Of a stretch of DNA of 64,000 bases, positions 35,533 to 44,080 are shown in pieces. The notes below the pieces were generated by a model. It did no database searches, was not told the origin of the DNA, and worked only from the letters and a program-made list of their open reading frames with translations. Numbering within the stretch: position 1 is the first letter of the stretch; each line of letters opens with the position of its first letter. Position numbers and translations under genes: made by a program. This DNA comes from Phallus indusiatus (Eukaryota; Basidiomycota; Agaricomycetes; Phallales; Phallaceae), in NCBI GenBank assembly GCA_027605045.1, contig JAQFWX010000081.1, positions 1 to 64,000 of the forward strand, written 5' to 3'.

Positions 35533-36781
35533 TTATTCTCCAAAGCTCACGGGGATCTCGTCCTGAAAGACGACACTATCGGGGGTAATATGAGAGTGAA
35601 GCACCCCGCTCTCGTATGCAGTTTTGTGAGCTTAAAAAATGGAGAAAAAAATTATTAATATATCACCTAATTCACAAGAAAGAAAAAACTAGCCTTGTAT
35701 TGCATCACGTATACCGTTGAGTAGTTCTGGCAGATCCCTGAACTGCGACAATGGGCGACTTTTTACGATTTTACCCGTCCGTTTTGGGTAATTGCAATAT
35801 GGAGGATTCGGGTTTTTCGAAATTCCTAGAGTGAAGTTTTCGTAGGGCTGAAGCGACGAATCTGCTTTCTTTTTGCCAGTGTATTTAGCAAAGCCTAGGT
35901 TCTGTCGAGGTAGCAGGGAAAAGGCAGCTAATGCTTGGATGAGACTATTTGGGTCCTTGAAAGTGTGAAATCCCAAGAAAAAAGAGAATTCGTCAAGGCA
36001 AAAAGGAAATATCAGTCTGACTTACTTGATGAACATCGACCATGTCGGAAAGACCAATGATACCATTTCTATCAATAACGAAAACTTTGAGCATGTTGGC
36101 ACAAAGGGCCAAACCGATAATGAATTGTCTATTTTTTTGGTGGTACAACATCCGATGAGCATTGTCATGGAGTCTTTGGATAGAACGTTCCCAGACCGCG
36201 GGTGTATTTTGACTTCGTATATCGATAGCGGTTACCAGACTCCCCCATCTAGACTCCTGCCACACGGAGCTCCTTTGTAGTACGGGCGTAAACAGCTGAG
36301 AAAAGATAACACATACCCGAGATTCAGCTGAAACTGGACCGCCAATGTCTGTCAATTCGTGAACCCATTCGTCAAGGAATTTCTCGGTAATGTCATCGGG
36401 TATAAACGAGCAACATGGCGGGACTGCACAATCAGGCGAAGCGGGGCCGAATTGTGCTTCAAAGTCGGCTTGACACGCTACCCATTTCCCTCCGATACGA
36501 TCACTCTCAACCCAACGAGTTCTAATGAATTTGTCGATAGCGTTGCCAAGACCGATGAATGATCGATAAAGGATATCAGCACGATTAGCAAGTCTGGTGT
36601 CGTTCGCAAGAGGAAAATACGACCATCGATTGTTTGTGTAATGTCCTTTCTTCTCGAGATATCGACGAATTTCTTTTATTCTTTCGTGAGACAGCGGAAG
36701 AAACGCGTTGAAGAAAGTTTCCTTTGTGATGTTCGTGTAGTGTTTATCAACCCAGCTAGGCTTTTTATCGACGTCCATCAT
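35533..36781 (-). pseudogene. FunK1-type kinase, truncated and with a broken catalytic loop
   Basis: FunK1 is a fungal-expanded protein-kinase-like family. The ATG at 36781 opens about 250 residues of the N-terminal module (SWVDKHYTNITKETFFNAFL; IIGLALCANMLKVFVIDRNG). An intron at about 35977-36020 leads to DPNSLIQALAAFSLLPRQNL and a lobe ending PELLNGIRDAIQ. A GC-AG intron (35631-35693) then joins AHKTAYESGVLHSHITPDSV. The catalytic loop, normally HRDxSxxN, reads HSHITPDS, so both the catalytic Asp and the metal-binding Asn are lost. The frame ends at TAA (35533-35535) without a DFG or C-lobe, giving about 380 residues where 600-900 is usual. A MITE lies 86 bp further on. I call it a decayed gene or pseudokinase. 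Confidence 0.7.
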
Positions 36782-36990
36782 TTCGTGTTGTTCAAGTTGG
36801 CAGTGAGTGATCGGCAGACCGATGTATAAATGCGCGCAGCCGCGTCTACGGTGCCCGAGGAGTATCAGGTCACTTTTTTTTTCTGAATTGCAAATTGCTA
36901 GTGCCGCGCCTCGGTTAACAGCTGAGAAACACGTTATGCGACCACAATTGAGTCATACTAAACCAAAACATTACTAACTTTGTTAGTCTT

Positions 36991-37064
36991 GGTAGCTTAG
37001 TGGGTAAAACCGTTGGTCCTTTTTAGCAGCTTCGAGGTTCGATTTTTGCTACTACCACTTTTTT
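36991..37064 (+). ncRNA. tRNA-like Pol III unit, left arm
   Basis: TAGCTTAGTGGG fits the tRNA A box and GGTTCGATT fits the B box, about 32 bp apart. The ends GGTAG and CTACC can pair as an acceptor-like stem, and six T residues (37059-37064) follow as a Pol III terminator. The T-arm stem does not pair, so it is a tRNA-derived sequence rather than a functional tRNA. Confidence 0.45.
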
Positions 37065-37741
37065 GGATCAAGACCTGCTGGTGTAGTATGTACTCTAAAT
37101 TCCATTTGTTAAATAAAGGTGCTTTTTTATATCAGGACAGTATATACATAAATGGGTAAATCTAGGAAGAATTTTGTAAATTGCAACATAATGTCTGTCT
37201 CAGACTCTCGGTGTCTCTTTTGTCATTATCTTCATTGAGTCATTGAGTATTAATCAGAAGCAGTGACGTTGTTATTTTAGTTGTTCAAGCATACACACAA
37301 AGAGTTTAAAAGCTTGTGAGTCATGTTGTCGTTACGCTCTGAAACAAAATCTGAAGTCCTTATAGGTGGTCACCGACTCGGAGAAAAAAAATTGGATTTC
37401 AACCTCTATCACCTGAGAATTGTGTATTCCGCAGTCCGGGTCTCACAAGATAGTTTACATTAGGACAAGTTTGTACACTACACACAGACTATACGCATTG
37501 CACACTAGTATTTAGATAGTCCTCGGTCAGCTTGGTATCGCTGGCCGAGAGTCCTGCACAGATACACCGGCTTTTCCTAAACCGTCCCAGATCCTTGACT
37601 CCCGGTTTTTCTAACAACAAACAGCTAAAACTGGAATGTGATCCTAACTCATTTTTGCTCCTGTTGCAGCGTCAGGGTCATCAGTCAATAGTTCACCGAA
37701 TGTTTAGAGCACATAAGAAGAGAAATCCTTACCACAGGGTA

Positions 37742-37817
37742 AAAAAAGGTGGTAGTAGCAAAAATCGAACCACGAGGCTACTAAAACCAACCACCAGTTT
37801 TGCCCGCTAAGCTACAA
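37742..37817 (-). ncRNA. tRNA-like Pol III unit, right arm
   Basis: An inverted partner of the unit at 36991-37064, with the same A box (TAGCTTAGCGGG), B box (GGTTCGATT) and terminal T run read on the minus strand. It differs from the left copy at several positions in the anticodon-arm region. Confidence 0.42.
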
Positions 37818-37974
37818 AGACTCACAAAGTGAGCAACGTTTGGCTTCCTATGACTCAATTGTGGTCACATAACATGTTTCTCAGTTGTTAACCGAGGCGC
37901 GGCACCAGCAATTTGCAATTCAGAAAAAAAAAGTGACCTGATACTCCTCGGGCACCGTAGCGTCGGTTCGTGCC

Positions 37975-38098
37975 CTTCAACGTAAGCGCCAACGACGACT
38001 CAACGACTCCTGGAAAAAAGTCTTGTAGCCAATGCAGCCATAGCAGCGCTGGTTCCTCGTCATTTCGTCTCAGGAAAAAAAAACCACATAGCATGTTT
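37975..38098. repeat. ~125-bp direct repeat, copy 1
   Basis: Begins cttcaacgtaagcgcca and includes gtagccaatgca and tggttcctcgtcattt. It matches 42618-42732 in the same orientation with small indels. It starts just outside the right arm of the 1.1-kb element. The element type is unknown. Confidence 0.6.
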
Positions 38099-38599
38099 GC
38101 CCTTAGTTTGGGATGTAATTGGTAGTTGGGCACTGACAGCCATCAGCGTATCATTGCGTATGAGTAAGTGTCGTACATGTTTTTTTTTTTAAAAAACCAT
38201 GCGAGCTAAAATCCTTCAGTGTACTCGTATAATGCCCAATCTATATTCGTCCGTCTATGACAAAATGATGACTTTTCCCTCAACATTACCTCATAACAGA
38301 GATGGTGTTCACTAAGGTGGTGAAAAACAGTAGGGTTTTAGAATTTAACTAAAAGAAAAGTCGTAAGCCTGACATCGCCTTCAAAAGAATATGTCAAGCT
38401 CTCCAAAACCACTCCGTTTTGTAATGCCCTCCGCGAAGTTCAAGTCCTTGCAGACGAGCAATGAAGCTAATTCGATCCTCCAACATCGGATCGCGGGTGG
38501 GAACATCTGCGCTGGCAACCGAACAACAGAACTTGGCATGTAATCTCAGACATTTTTTATGCACGATATCATTAAGTTACGCTTGGATAAAGGTTCGCG
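38099..38599. other. Intergenic region
   Basis: AT-rich with poly-A/T runs (38180-38200). No gene, RNA or repeat that I can support. Confidence 0.3.
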
Positions 38600-38920
38600 A
38601 AGATGTAATTTACATCTTCAACTGTTAAACGAATCGAGGTTCCGTCTTAACGTCTTTGAGGCGGATTCGGAATTCACGCCCTGTCTTATGTGCAGGTCCG
38701 CCCACGCCTTCGGCGGAGGCATAGTTTGTGACCATTGTACTGAAAAGTTTATATTTTTATGTCTATCCAACTTTCGATGATTCGAATATTGAGACCTTAT
38801 TTGGGTTTTCACCATTCATAAACTGGTTGGTGCTGTTTATGTATCTTCGTTGGTATTCCAACAATTGCATCTTTACGCTTGGGATGTACATCTAATCAAT
38901 TGCTCCTCGGTCAGAGATAT
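38600..38920 (-). pseudogene. Decayed copy of the ~130-aa orphan family (relic C), start codon lost
   Basis: The sequence gcacaatatctctgacc (minus strand, ending near 38920) aligns with gcacaatgtctctgact at the start of the intact gene at 39866-40258, but ATG has become ATA. The frame then reads ISLTEEQLIRCTSQA and stops. Further downstream similarity is weak. The upstream region corresponds to the intact copy's promoter, interrupted by a MITE at 39062-39199. Confidence 0.42.
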
Positions 38921-39061
38921 TGTGCTAATAATGGTGATAGCCAACTGCAATGCAGTGCTGGTTATCTAACGTGAATGTGAATAACTTACATACGAATGTT
39001 ATTGGGTCTGGGTTTGGAGCGCGCCTGAGAAAGGAACTTGACTCGTCAATATTTGAAAACG

Positions 39062-39199
39062 CATCAGTAATCTGGGTTTTAATCTGTTTAAATCCAGGAG
39101 CACGTCCCGCCATCTGAAAGTCTCCAGAGCGTTCTGGAGGCTTTGAAGACTTCCAGATGGCGGCACGTGCTCTGGAGTGAAAAACCCAGATCACTGATG
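39062..39199 (-). mobile_element. 138-bp foldback MITE, copy 2
   Basis: Same length, orientation and, by eye, same sequence as the copy at 35309-35446. The target duplication is CG (39060-39061 and 39200-39201). It sits in the upstream region of relic C. Confidence 0.85.
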
Positions 39200-39388
39200 C
39201 GATATTGTCTCAGAATACCCTTATATATGCATGCGTTCAGACCTTCGGCGGCGCGAAACCGTTGACTGACCATCAATAGTAGTACAATCGGAGCAGGTCA
39301 CGGTGACTCTTTGATAAATAGATCTTCCAGATGTCAAATACGTCGACAAGTTTAGGGGTTGAAAGTTCAACGTTCACGTTCAATCGGT

Positions 39389-39469
39389 ATCAGTGATCTG
39401 CGTTCTGAAATTCCAGAGACTCCCAGATCGCGCCAAGTCATCTGGAGTTGCCGAACTTAGCTCACTGAT
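39389..39469. mobile_element. Shortened, diverged MITE relative
   Basis: Begins atcagtgatctgcgtt and ends gctcactgat, with internal ccagatcgcg and tcatctgg echoing the 138-bp element. Extending both ends by one base (T/A) leaves GG on both flanks, a possible 2-bp target duplication. About 81 bp, clearly older than the 138-bp copies. Confidence 0.5.
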
Positions 39470-39865
39470 AGGCTAGCTCCGGTGCCGTACTTTCAGATAG
39501 GATTGAATACAGTCATGAAGCGGGTTGTAAGATCAAGCAGGGCCGGAATTTCCGGTGCTAAGTCTGAGTTTTTTTTTTCAAGTTGCGCTGGGTAAGAAGA
39601 ATCTGATCTAGAATATGTAACCTTTGCATTGAGTTACTTGAACCCTAAATACAATCTTACCCGCGGTGGCCCGTGTTTGATATCTTTTTTGAAGTCACAT
39701 TTACTTCTCTTAGGAAGAGCTTAGTGTCATCTCTTTTCCTCAAGTGGACAGGGCATATTTTGTCTCATTACTCTCTCGGAAGAAAAAACACATATATTCA
39801 ATTCACAAAAAATATTTCAGAACACTTTGGATCCCTTTGAGATCTCATTGTTGCCAAGCAATCGT

Positions 39866-40258
39866 TTAGTGCTCCACTATAGCACCCTCTGCAGCCGCCG
39901 GACGCAGACGACTGTTACTGTAGAACATGTAAACTTTTTCTTTGATAGCCAAAATGATACTGTTTCCTGCAAGGGTAATCCCATATACGGTATACGGGGG
40001 AAATTCTGGAACCGGATCGGGACTATAGCCGATTGCTGTCTCGGGTAGAGGTCTGCCTCGGCCTTCGTTCTTCGCGTCCGACGTAAACATCGTGTGAGTG
40101 GTCGTCAGGCGTATGGTACTGCCTATGGGGATTTTAATATTCCCTACGATGCCATCCAAGAACTGATTAATTTGGTTCAGCTCTTCGCTCGTGATTTTAG
40201 AGACTGCATCCTTGTTTTCAGGAAACACCTCTGCCAATTTTTCGTGAGTCAGAGACAT
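39866..40258 (-). CDS. Orphan small protein, family member A (130 aa)
   Basis: An intronless frame starts at the ATG at 40258 and stops at 39866. There is no signal peptide, TM segment or cysteine. The N-terminal 35 residues are helical-looking (MSLTHEKLAEVF, KITSEELNQINQFLDG). The remainder looks beta-rich (GSTIRLTTTHTMFTSDAK, then GYSPDPVPEFPPY, then ITLAGNSIILAIKEKVYMFY). It is paralogous to 42830-43228, sharing MSLT, SKI.S.EL..IN..L.G, GS.I, TSDA, GY, PEF and TL.G..I.L at matching spacing. A matching TATA box lies 141 bp upstream. I do not recognise the fold or function. Confidence 0.65.
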   Translation of the reverse strand: MSLTHEKLAEVFPENKDAVSKITSEELNQINQFLDGIVGNIKIPIGSTIRLTTTHTMFTSDAKNEGRGRPLPETAIGYSPDPVPEFPPYTVYGITLAGNSIILAIKEKVYMFYSNSRLRPAAAEGAIVEH

Positions 40259-40398
40259 TGTGCTAAGAATGACAACATGAATGTAGTGTGAATAATGAAA
40301 ATCCGTGAGACTTAGGACATACAGGTATTGTTGAATTTGAAGTACACTTGTAAGTTGACAATTGTCGAAGGCGTTGAAAAATCAACGAAATTTGAAGG

Positions 40399-40410
40399 CC
40401 TTTTTATGCA
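40399..40410 (-). promoter_or_regulatory. TATA box of orphan gene A
   Basis: TGCATAAAAAGG on the minus strand, 141 bp before the ATG. The paralogue B has TGCATAAAAGG 138 bp before its ATG, which supports both the element and the gene model. Confidence 0.5.
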
Positions 40411-41650
40411 CTTTGAGATATACTACGGATATCTCCTTGCACATACCCTATTCGGGGCAAAATCGTTGACCCAATATTAACGGGAGCATGTGCTAGTGGC
40501 ATGTCTCAGATGTGAAATCATCGGCTGCACCAACTAAAGCAATAGATTTCAATAATACGCGTGGAATTCATCCGAAGATGCGGACTTCGCATCTTCGAAT
40601 GTGCGATATGAATCCCGGTGAGAATTGGGTGTGCTGGCATCTGTCCCTCTATGGTTGTATCGTCCTATCCTGGCGAAATCTTTTGTCAATGGCGCGGAAA
40701 CACATGGAGCTTGAAGGACATGCTTTCCCAAATCTAGATTTTATGAATTTTTTCTGAGCTAGGTTTTGACTGTGAACCTTTAGGCAAGAGATGAAAGAAA
40801 TTGCTCAATGGAAGGGTAGGAAAAGAAAAAATGCTTATAGGAGGAGAGTTGCTTCCGTGGTAGTGTGATATAGTAAACAGACGCGGTGTCTTTTCCACTC
40901 ATCCCTTCTTTTTCAAGTTGATCACCGTCTCTATCCAGCGTTCCCTATTCTATATCCTTCCATCTTACAAGGTATTACAAACCAAAGCTAAGTAACATCA
41001 GATGCCACTCTCTCAGAGCTTGAAATTCAACATTTATAATTGTACTAGCTGTTTTTTTTAAAAAAAAACAAATCAACAAGAGCGGCAATCTCAACCAAAC
41101 ATCGCATATACCCGTTCTTAGACAAGTGTGCGTGTTCCCATTCCTGAATTCATTCTTGAGACTATCCTTAGATTCAACACTGTTGCAAAGAACATTCTGC
41201 GGGTGACAAATTTCGCCTGGATCATATGGTATGTATGTGTTATATTTTCATGTGATACAATTTTTTGACCTCTTGTCGTGTTATATCATAATTGAATGTC
41301 GACGTGGTGTAAACATGTTTAACCATTCTTGTAAGAATGAGAAGGCCCCACTTGCCGTAAGAATTTTTACTGGCAATGGCAACTTGAAAAGGGGTCCTAT
41401 CTTCTAGTATTATTTATTTGATTTTCTTGAACATGATTGGTCAATAGCACTCCATGCAAAAGTGATAACCTCGGTGTTGTTTTATAACGAACGGACGGAC
41501 CTCGTTTCCACTTATGTCAGTTATGTATTGCTTCAGTTACAGAACTTCTGAGTGCCAAACTCGACACCGGTGTCGAATGAATTAGCAAGCTTCGATGTCG
41601 ATATTAAACAACATGGAAGCTCGCTAATTCTCTTGAAACCGGTGTAGAGT
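40411..41650. other. Intergenic, AT-rich
   Basis: No gene that I can support. An 81-codon plus-strand frame at 40512-40757 and a short F-box-like fragment (VPIPEFILETILRF at about 41130-41175) are noted but lack continuation. Poly-T/poly-A palindromes (41051-41070) are present. Confidence 0.3.
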
Positions 41651-41653
41651 TTA

Positions 41654-41935
41654 GATGGCGTTGCCAAGTTCAATAGACGATCGATAAAAGATACTAGCAC
41701 TATTGGCCAGTCTGGAATTGTTTGCGAGAGGAGAGTACAATCATCAATTTCCAGACCTTTCCAATATTTCAGGAGATTATTAGATAAAACGGGCTGGAAA
41801 AGACGATATCGTAAGTATAATGTTTAACAATAATTAGGCTTTTCATTTACGCCCGCAATTATGTGGAAAACACAAGTGATCGGCACGCGGATGTATAAAC
41901 ACAAGCCACATTGGCGTTGGTTAAGGTTCATCGAT
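41654..41935 (-). pseudogene. FunK1 5'-end relic
   Basis: The plus-strand text gcgttgccaagttcaataga, gatcgataaaagatac, then ttgcgagaggagagtac parallels 36540-36620 inside the FunK1 copy. The flank gatcggcacgcggatgtata parallels 36811-36830 just upstream of that gene's ATG. Only the N-terminal coding portion and the 5' flank remain, with multiple indels. Confidence 0.55.
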
Positions 41936-41945
41936 CATAATTGAG

Positions 41946-42049
41946 ATCAGTGATCTGGGTTTCATCTCTGGAGCACATCAGAGCACATCCTGCCATCTGG
42001 AAATTTCTGAAACTGTCTGGAGACTTCCGGATAGCGAGATGTCACTGAT
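41946..42049. mobile_element. Diverged MITE relative
   Basis: Begins atcagtgatctgggtttc and ends gatgtcactgat. It keeps ctggagcaca, tgccatctgg and tctggagacttcc from the 138-bp element, with deletions and substitutions. Probably an old insertion. Confidence 0.5.
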
Positions 42050-42305
42050 TTCAGTGATCGATGATTTGATCATATGCCAACGTAGAAACTTGCGAAGGCA
42101 CACTAACGAAGTCTTCACGGAGTATTTGACCTAAATAGGCATAACGCAGCATAACGTACAGAAATTCGCTAAGGTCGTGAAGTTCAACTCTTGAGTAGCC
42201 TTGCACTTGATTTGTAGTTGTTGAAATCCACTTGATTTATCATTTTTAAAAACCCATAAAATAATTAGCATGCAGCTATTTACTTCGGTCCATTGGAGAA
42301 AAGCA

Positions 42306-42443
42306 CATCAGTGATCTGGGTTTTTCACTCCAGAGCACGTGCCGCCATCTGGAAGTCTTCAAAGCCTCCAGAACGCTCTGGAGACTTTCAGATGGCGGGA
42401 CGTGCTCCTGGATTTAAACAGATTAAAACCCAGATTACTGATG
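42306..42443 (+). mobile_element. 138-bp foldback MITE, copy 3
   Basis: The reverse complement of this unit matches copies 1 and 2 at every base I compared. The target duplication is CA (42304-42305 and 42444-42445). The opposite orientation to the other two shows independent insertion rather than tandem duplication. Confidence 0.85.
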
Positions 42444-42617
42444 CATTGAAATCAAACAAACTTGAAAAAGAATCACAGTGGGCTCCATTCCACTAGCTAT
42501 ATTCGTTCTACAAATAAAATCCCGAAACATGTTAGAAGAAGAGTACGAAATTTACAGCTTGAAAATAACTGTGCGCTGGAAAAAAATCTCGAAGCCAGTG
42601 GATCAAGTGCTGTTCCT

Positions 42618-42732
42618 CTTCAACGTAAGCGCCAGCGATTACTCCTGGAAAAAAAAGCCTTGTAGCCAATGCACCATAGCGGCACTGGTTCCTCGTCATT
42701 TTATCTCACAGAAAAAACCATATAGCATATTT
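42618..42732. repeat. ~115-bp direct repeat, copy 2
   Basis: Matches 37975-38098 in the same orientation (cttcaacgtaagcgccag, gccttgtagccaatgcacca, tggttcctcgtcatttt), with a 9-bp shortening near its start. Confidence 0.6.
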
Positions 42733-42829
42733 CAACAAAAGAGTATCAAGTTTACAAATTTCAGCGAACACAGGAGCAACGAAATATAAGCATATTTCCA
42801 GCCCATCTTTACTACCACCAACTGGCTTT

Positions 42830-43228
42830 CTATACAATTATTCCATTCGCATGGCTGTTCTGAAGTTGCCCTACACTTGAAGCAAAGAAATAAGGTATTC
42901 CCCCGACCCTCAGGTTGATCATTGATCCTTGTAGCGTTACGTCGTATCCGCTTCCCGGTGCGAATTCCGGAATTTTCCTCGCCCTATAACCTCGAGCACT
43001 TGCTCGAATCCAGCCACCATTCCCATGGTTGGGATTGGCGTCTGTACTCATCTCGTGACTCCCAGTGTCGGCTTGGATTTCTATCACACTGCCTGTCTTG
43101 GGCGCAAACGTTGATATCTCCCCTGACAGGTATCTGTTGATGTTGTCGAGTTCTGCGCTCGAGATCTTGCTGATCTCGGCACTGTCTTCGGGGTAGAGGG
43201 CTAGTAATCCTTCATAAGTCAAAGACAT
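42830..43228 (-). CDS. Orphan small protein, family member B (132 aa)
   Basis: Intronless, with the ATG at 43228 and stop at 42830. The N-terminal helix region is MSLTYEGLLALYPEDSAEIS, then KISSAELDNINRYLSGE. The beta-rich body has GSVIEIQADTGSHEMSTDAN, then RASARGYRARKIPEFAPGSG and YDVTLQGSMINLRVGGIPYF. No signal peptide, TM segment or cysteine. It is a paralogue of the gene at 39866-40258 and of two relics at 34740-35040 and 38600-38920, all on the minus strand. Preservation of frame and key positions between two clearly diverged copies argues for a selected protein. Function unknown. Confidence 0.68.
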   Translation of the reverse strand: MSLTYEGLLALYPEDSAEISKISSAELDNINRYLSGEISTFAPKTGSVIEIQADTGSHEMSTDANPNHGNGGWIRASARGYRARKIPEFAPGSGYDVTLQGSMINLRVGGIPYFFASSVGQLQNSHANGIIV

Positions 43229-43365
43229 CTGTCGATTCTTTAGTATATATGCAGGAACAAACTGGTGCTATATCATTGACATACTGTTGAGTGATTTAGA
43301 GATGCTTCGTAAACAACAAGTTTGCGAGTTTAGCAGACTGAGGAGAAAACGACGAACCATCGACG

Positions 43366-43376
43366 CCTTTTATGCA
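43366..43376 (-). promoter_or_regulatory. TATA box of orphan gene B
   Basis: TGCATAAAAGG on the minus strand, 138 bp before the ATG at 43228, equivalent in position and sequence to the box of paralogue A. Confidence 0.5.
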
Positions 43377-43424
43377 TTTCAAAACCCTGATATGGGGTAA
43401 ACACGTCCCGTGCAAGAAATTCTA

Positions 43425-44080
43425 GTTCATCAATACATGTGCATTTGTGCCAATCTTGACACCAAATTATTCCGTCGGTTTTAGCTATAGTGAGCGACTA
43501 CGGTCTATTTTTTTCCATGCCACTGACAAGATTGTTGAAGTGATGATTTCCATTCCAATACTAGTTGATAAAAAAACCGGTGTTGTACCGTTATTCTTCT
43601 AGGTGCCGGTGAGTAGCGAGGATAACGAATTTCGTATCTTATCGGGTGCGAAGACCCCCAATTTCCGTAATAAATTGTCGATATTTCGAACACTTCTTCA
43701 TAGAGTTCTATCAGCGAGATAGACCCGTAAGAATCAACTGTCGTACCCAGCGAAGTGCAACTTGAATTTTTTAAGCAGCGTATGTAATGATTCGACGATG
43801 TACTCACCCTAAACTGACAGAAAATCTCATAAATGAAGAATGACACACTTTTGTGATAATATCATGTCAAAGGTTTGAAGCCCGTTTCTTTTATTCAACT
43901 GTTCGAGTTTATGAACGTCTAAGTTTAAAGATCTTCTGATGTGGTGCCAGAGTTGGCAACAGATCCGAGAAAATCCAGAAGTTCTGATACCGTCATTCGC
44001 TTCTCATATTTCTGGGGTTCCTCTCCTAATATGCCACTTAGTAACGTGATCTTTCCCGAAAATTTGGATACCATATACCT
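43425..44080. repeat. ~650-bp inverted repeat, left arm
   Basis: The reverse complement of this segment aligns along its length with about 63335-64000. Examples of matching text are the minus-strand cttctggattttctcggatc, ataaaagaaacgggcttcaa and atttattacggaaattgggg. The right arm reaches the window end, so the repeat may be longer. The left arm covers exon 2 of one small gene and all of a second. Confidence 0.75.
43505..43830 (-). CDS. Hypothetical two-exon small protein (92 aa)
   Basis: Proposed exons are 43808-43830 (MRFSVSL plus a split codon) and 43505-43760, joined by a 47-nt intron with GTGAGT at the donor and AAG at the acceptor. The product contains CTSLGTTVDSYGSISLIELY, then EEVFEISTIYYGNWGSS and IRYEIRYPRYSPAPRRI. 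I recognise no family. In the inverted copy near 63570-63800 the donor GT is changed to CT and an in-frame TAA (63753-63755) appears, so that copy is dead. This supports the left copy being the one preserved, but coding status is unproven. Confidence 0.35.

Larger units (their letters stand above)
36846..37960. mobile_element. 1.1-kb element with ~215-bp inverted ends containing tRNA-like sequences
   Basis: The left arm (about 36846-37064) begins CTACGGTGCCCGAGGAGTAT and is the reverse complement, with scattered differences, of the right arm (about 37742-37960). The arms flank about 680 bp of AT-rich, apparently non-coding DNA. The outer ends abut CGT on both sides (36843-36845 and 37961-37963), a possible 3-bp target duplication. 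Each arm ends inward in a tRNA-like unit followed by a T/A run. It could be a non-autonomous DNA transposon with long TIRs, or two head-to-head insertions of a Pol III-derived SINE. Confidence 0.65.

Noticed and set aside
36990..37057. Functional tRNA gene
   Set aside because: A and B boxes are present, but the T-arm stem does not pair, the acceptor has mismatches, and a second inverted copy differs in the anticodon-arm region. It is better read as tRNA-derived repeat sequence.
39826..40048. 73-codon plus-strand frame
   Set aside because: Antisense shadow of orphan gene A. It shows no conservation in the opposite-strand region of paralogue B.
42293..42496. 67-codon frame over the MITE (also on the minus strand at the other two copies)
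   Set aside because: The frame is simply the translation of the 138-bp hairpin plus random flank. It is identical wherever the MITE is, and has no independent start or end.
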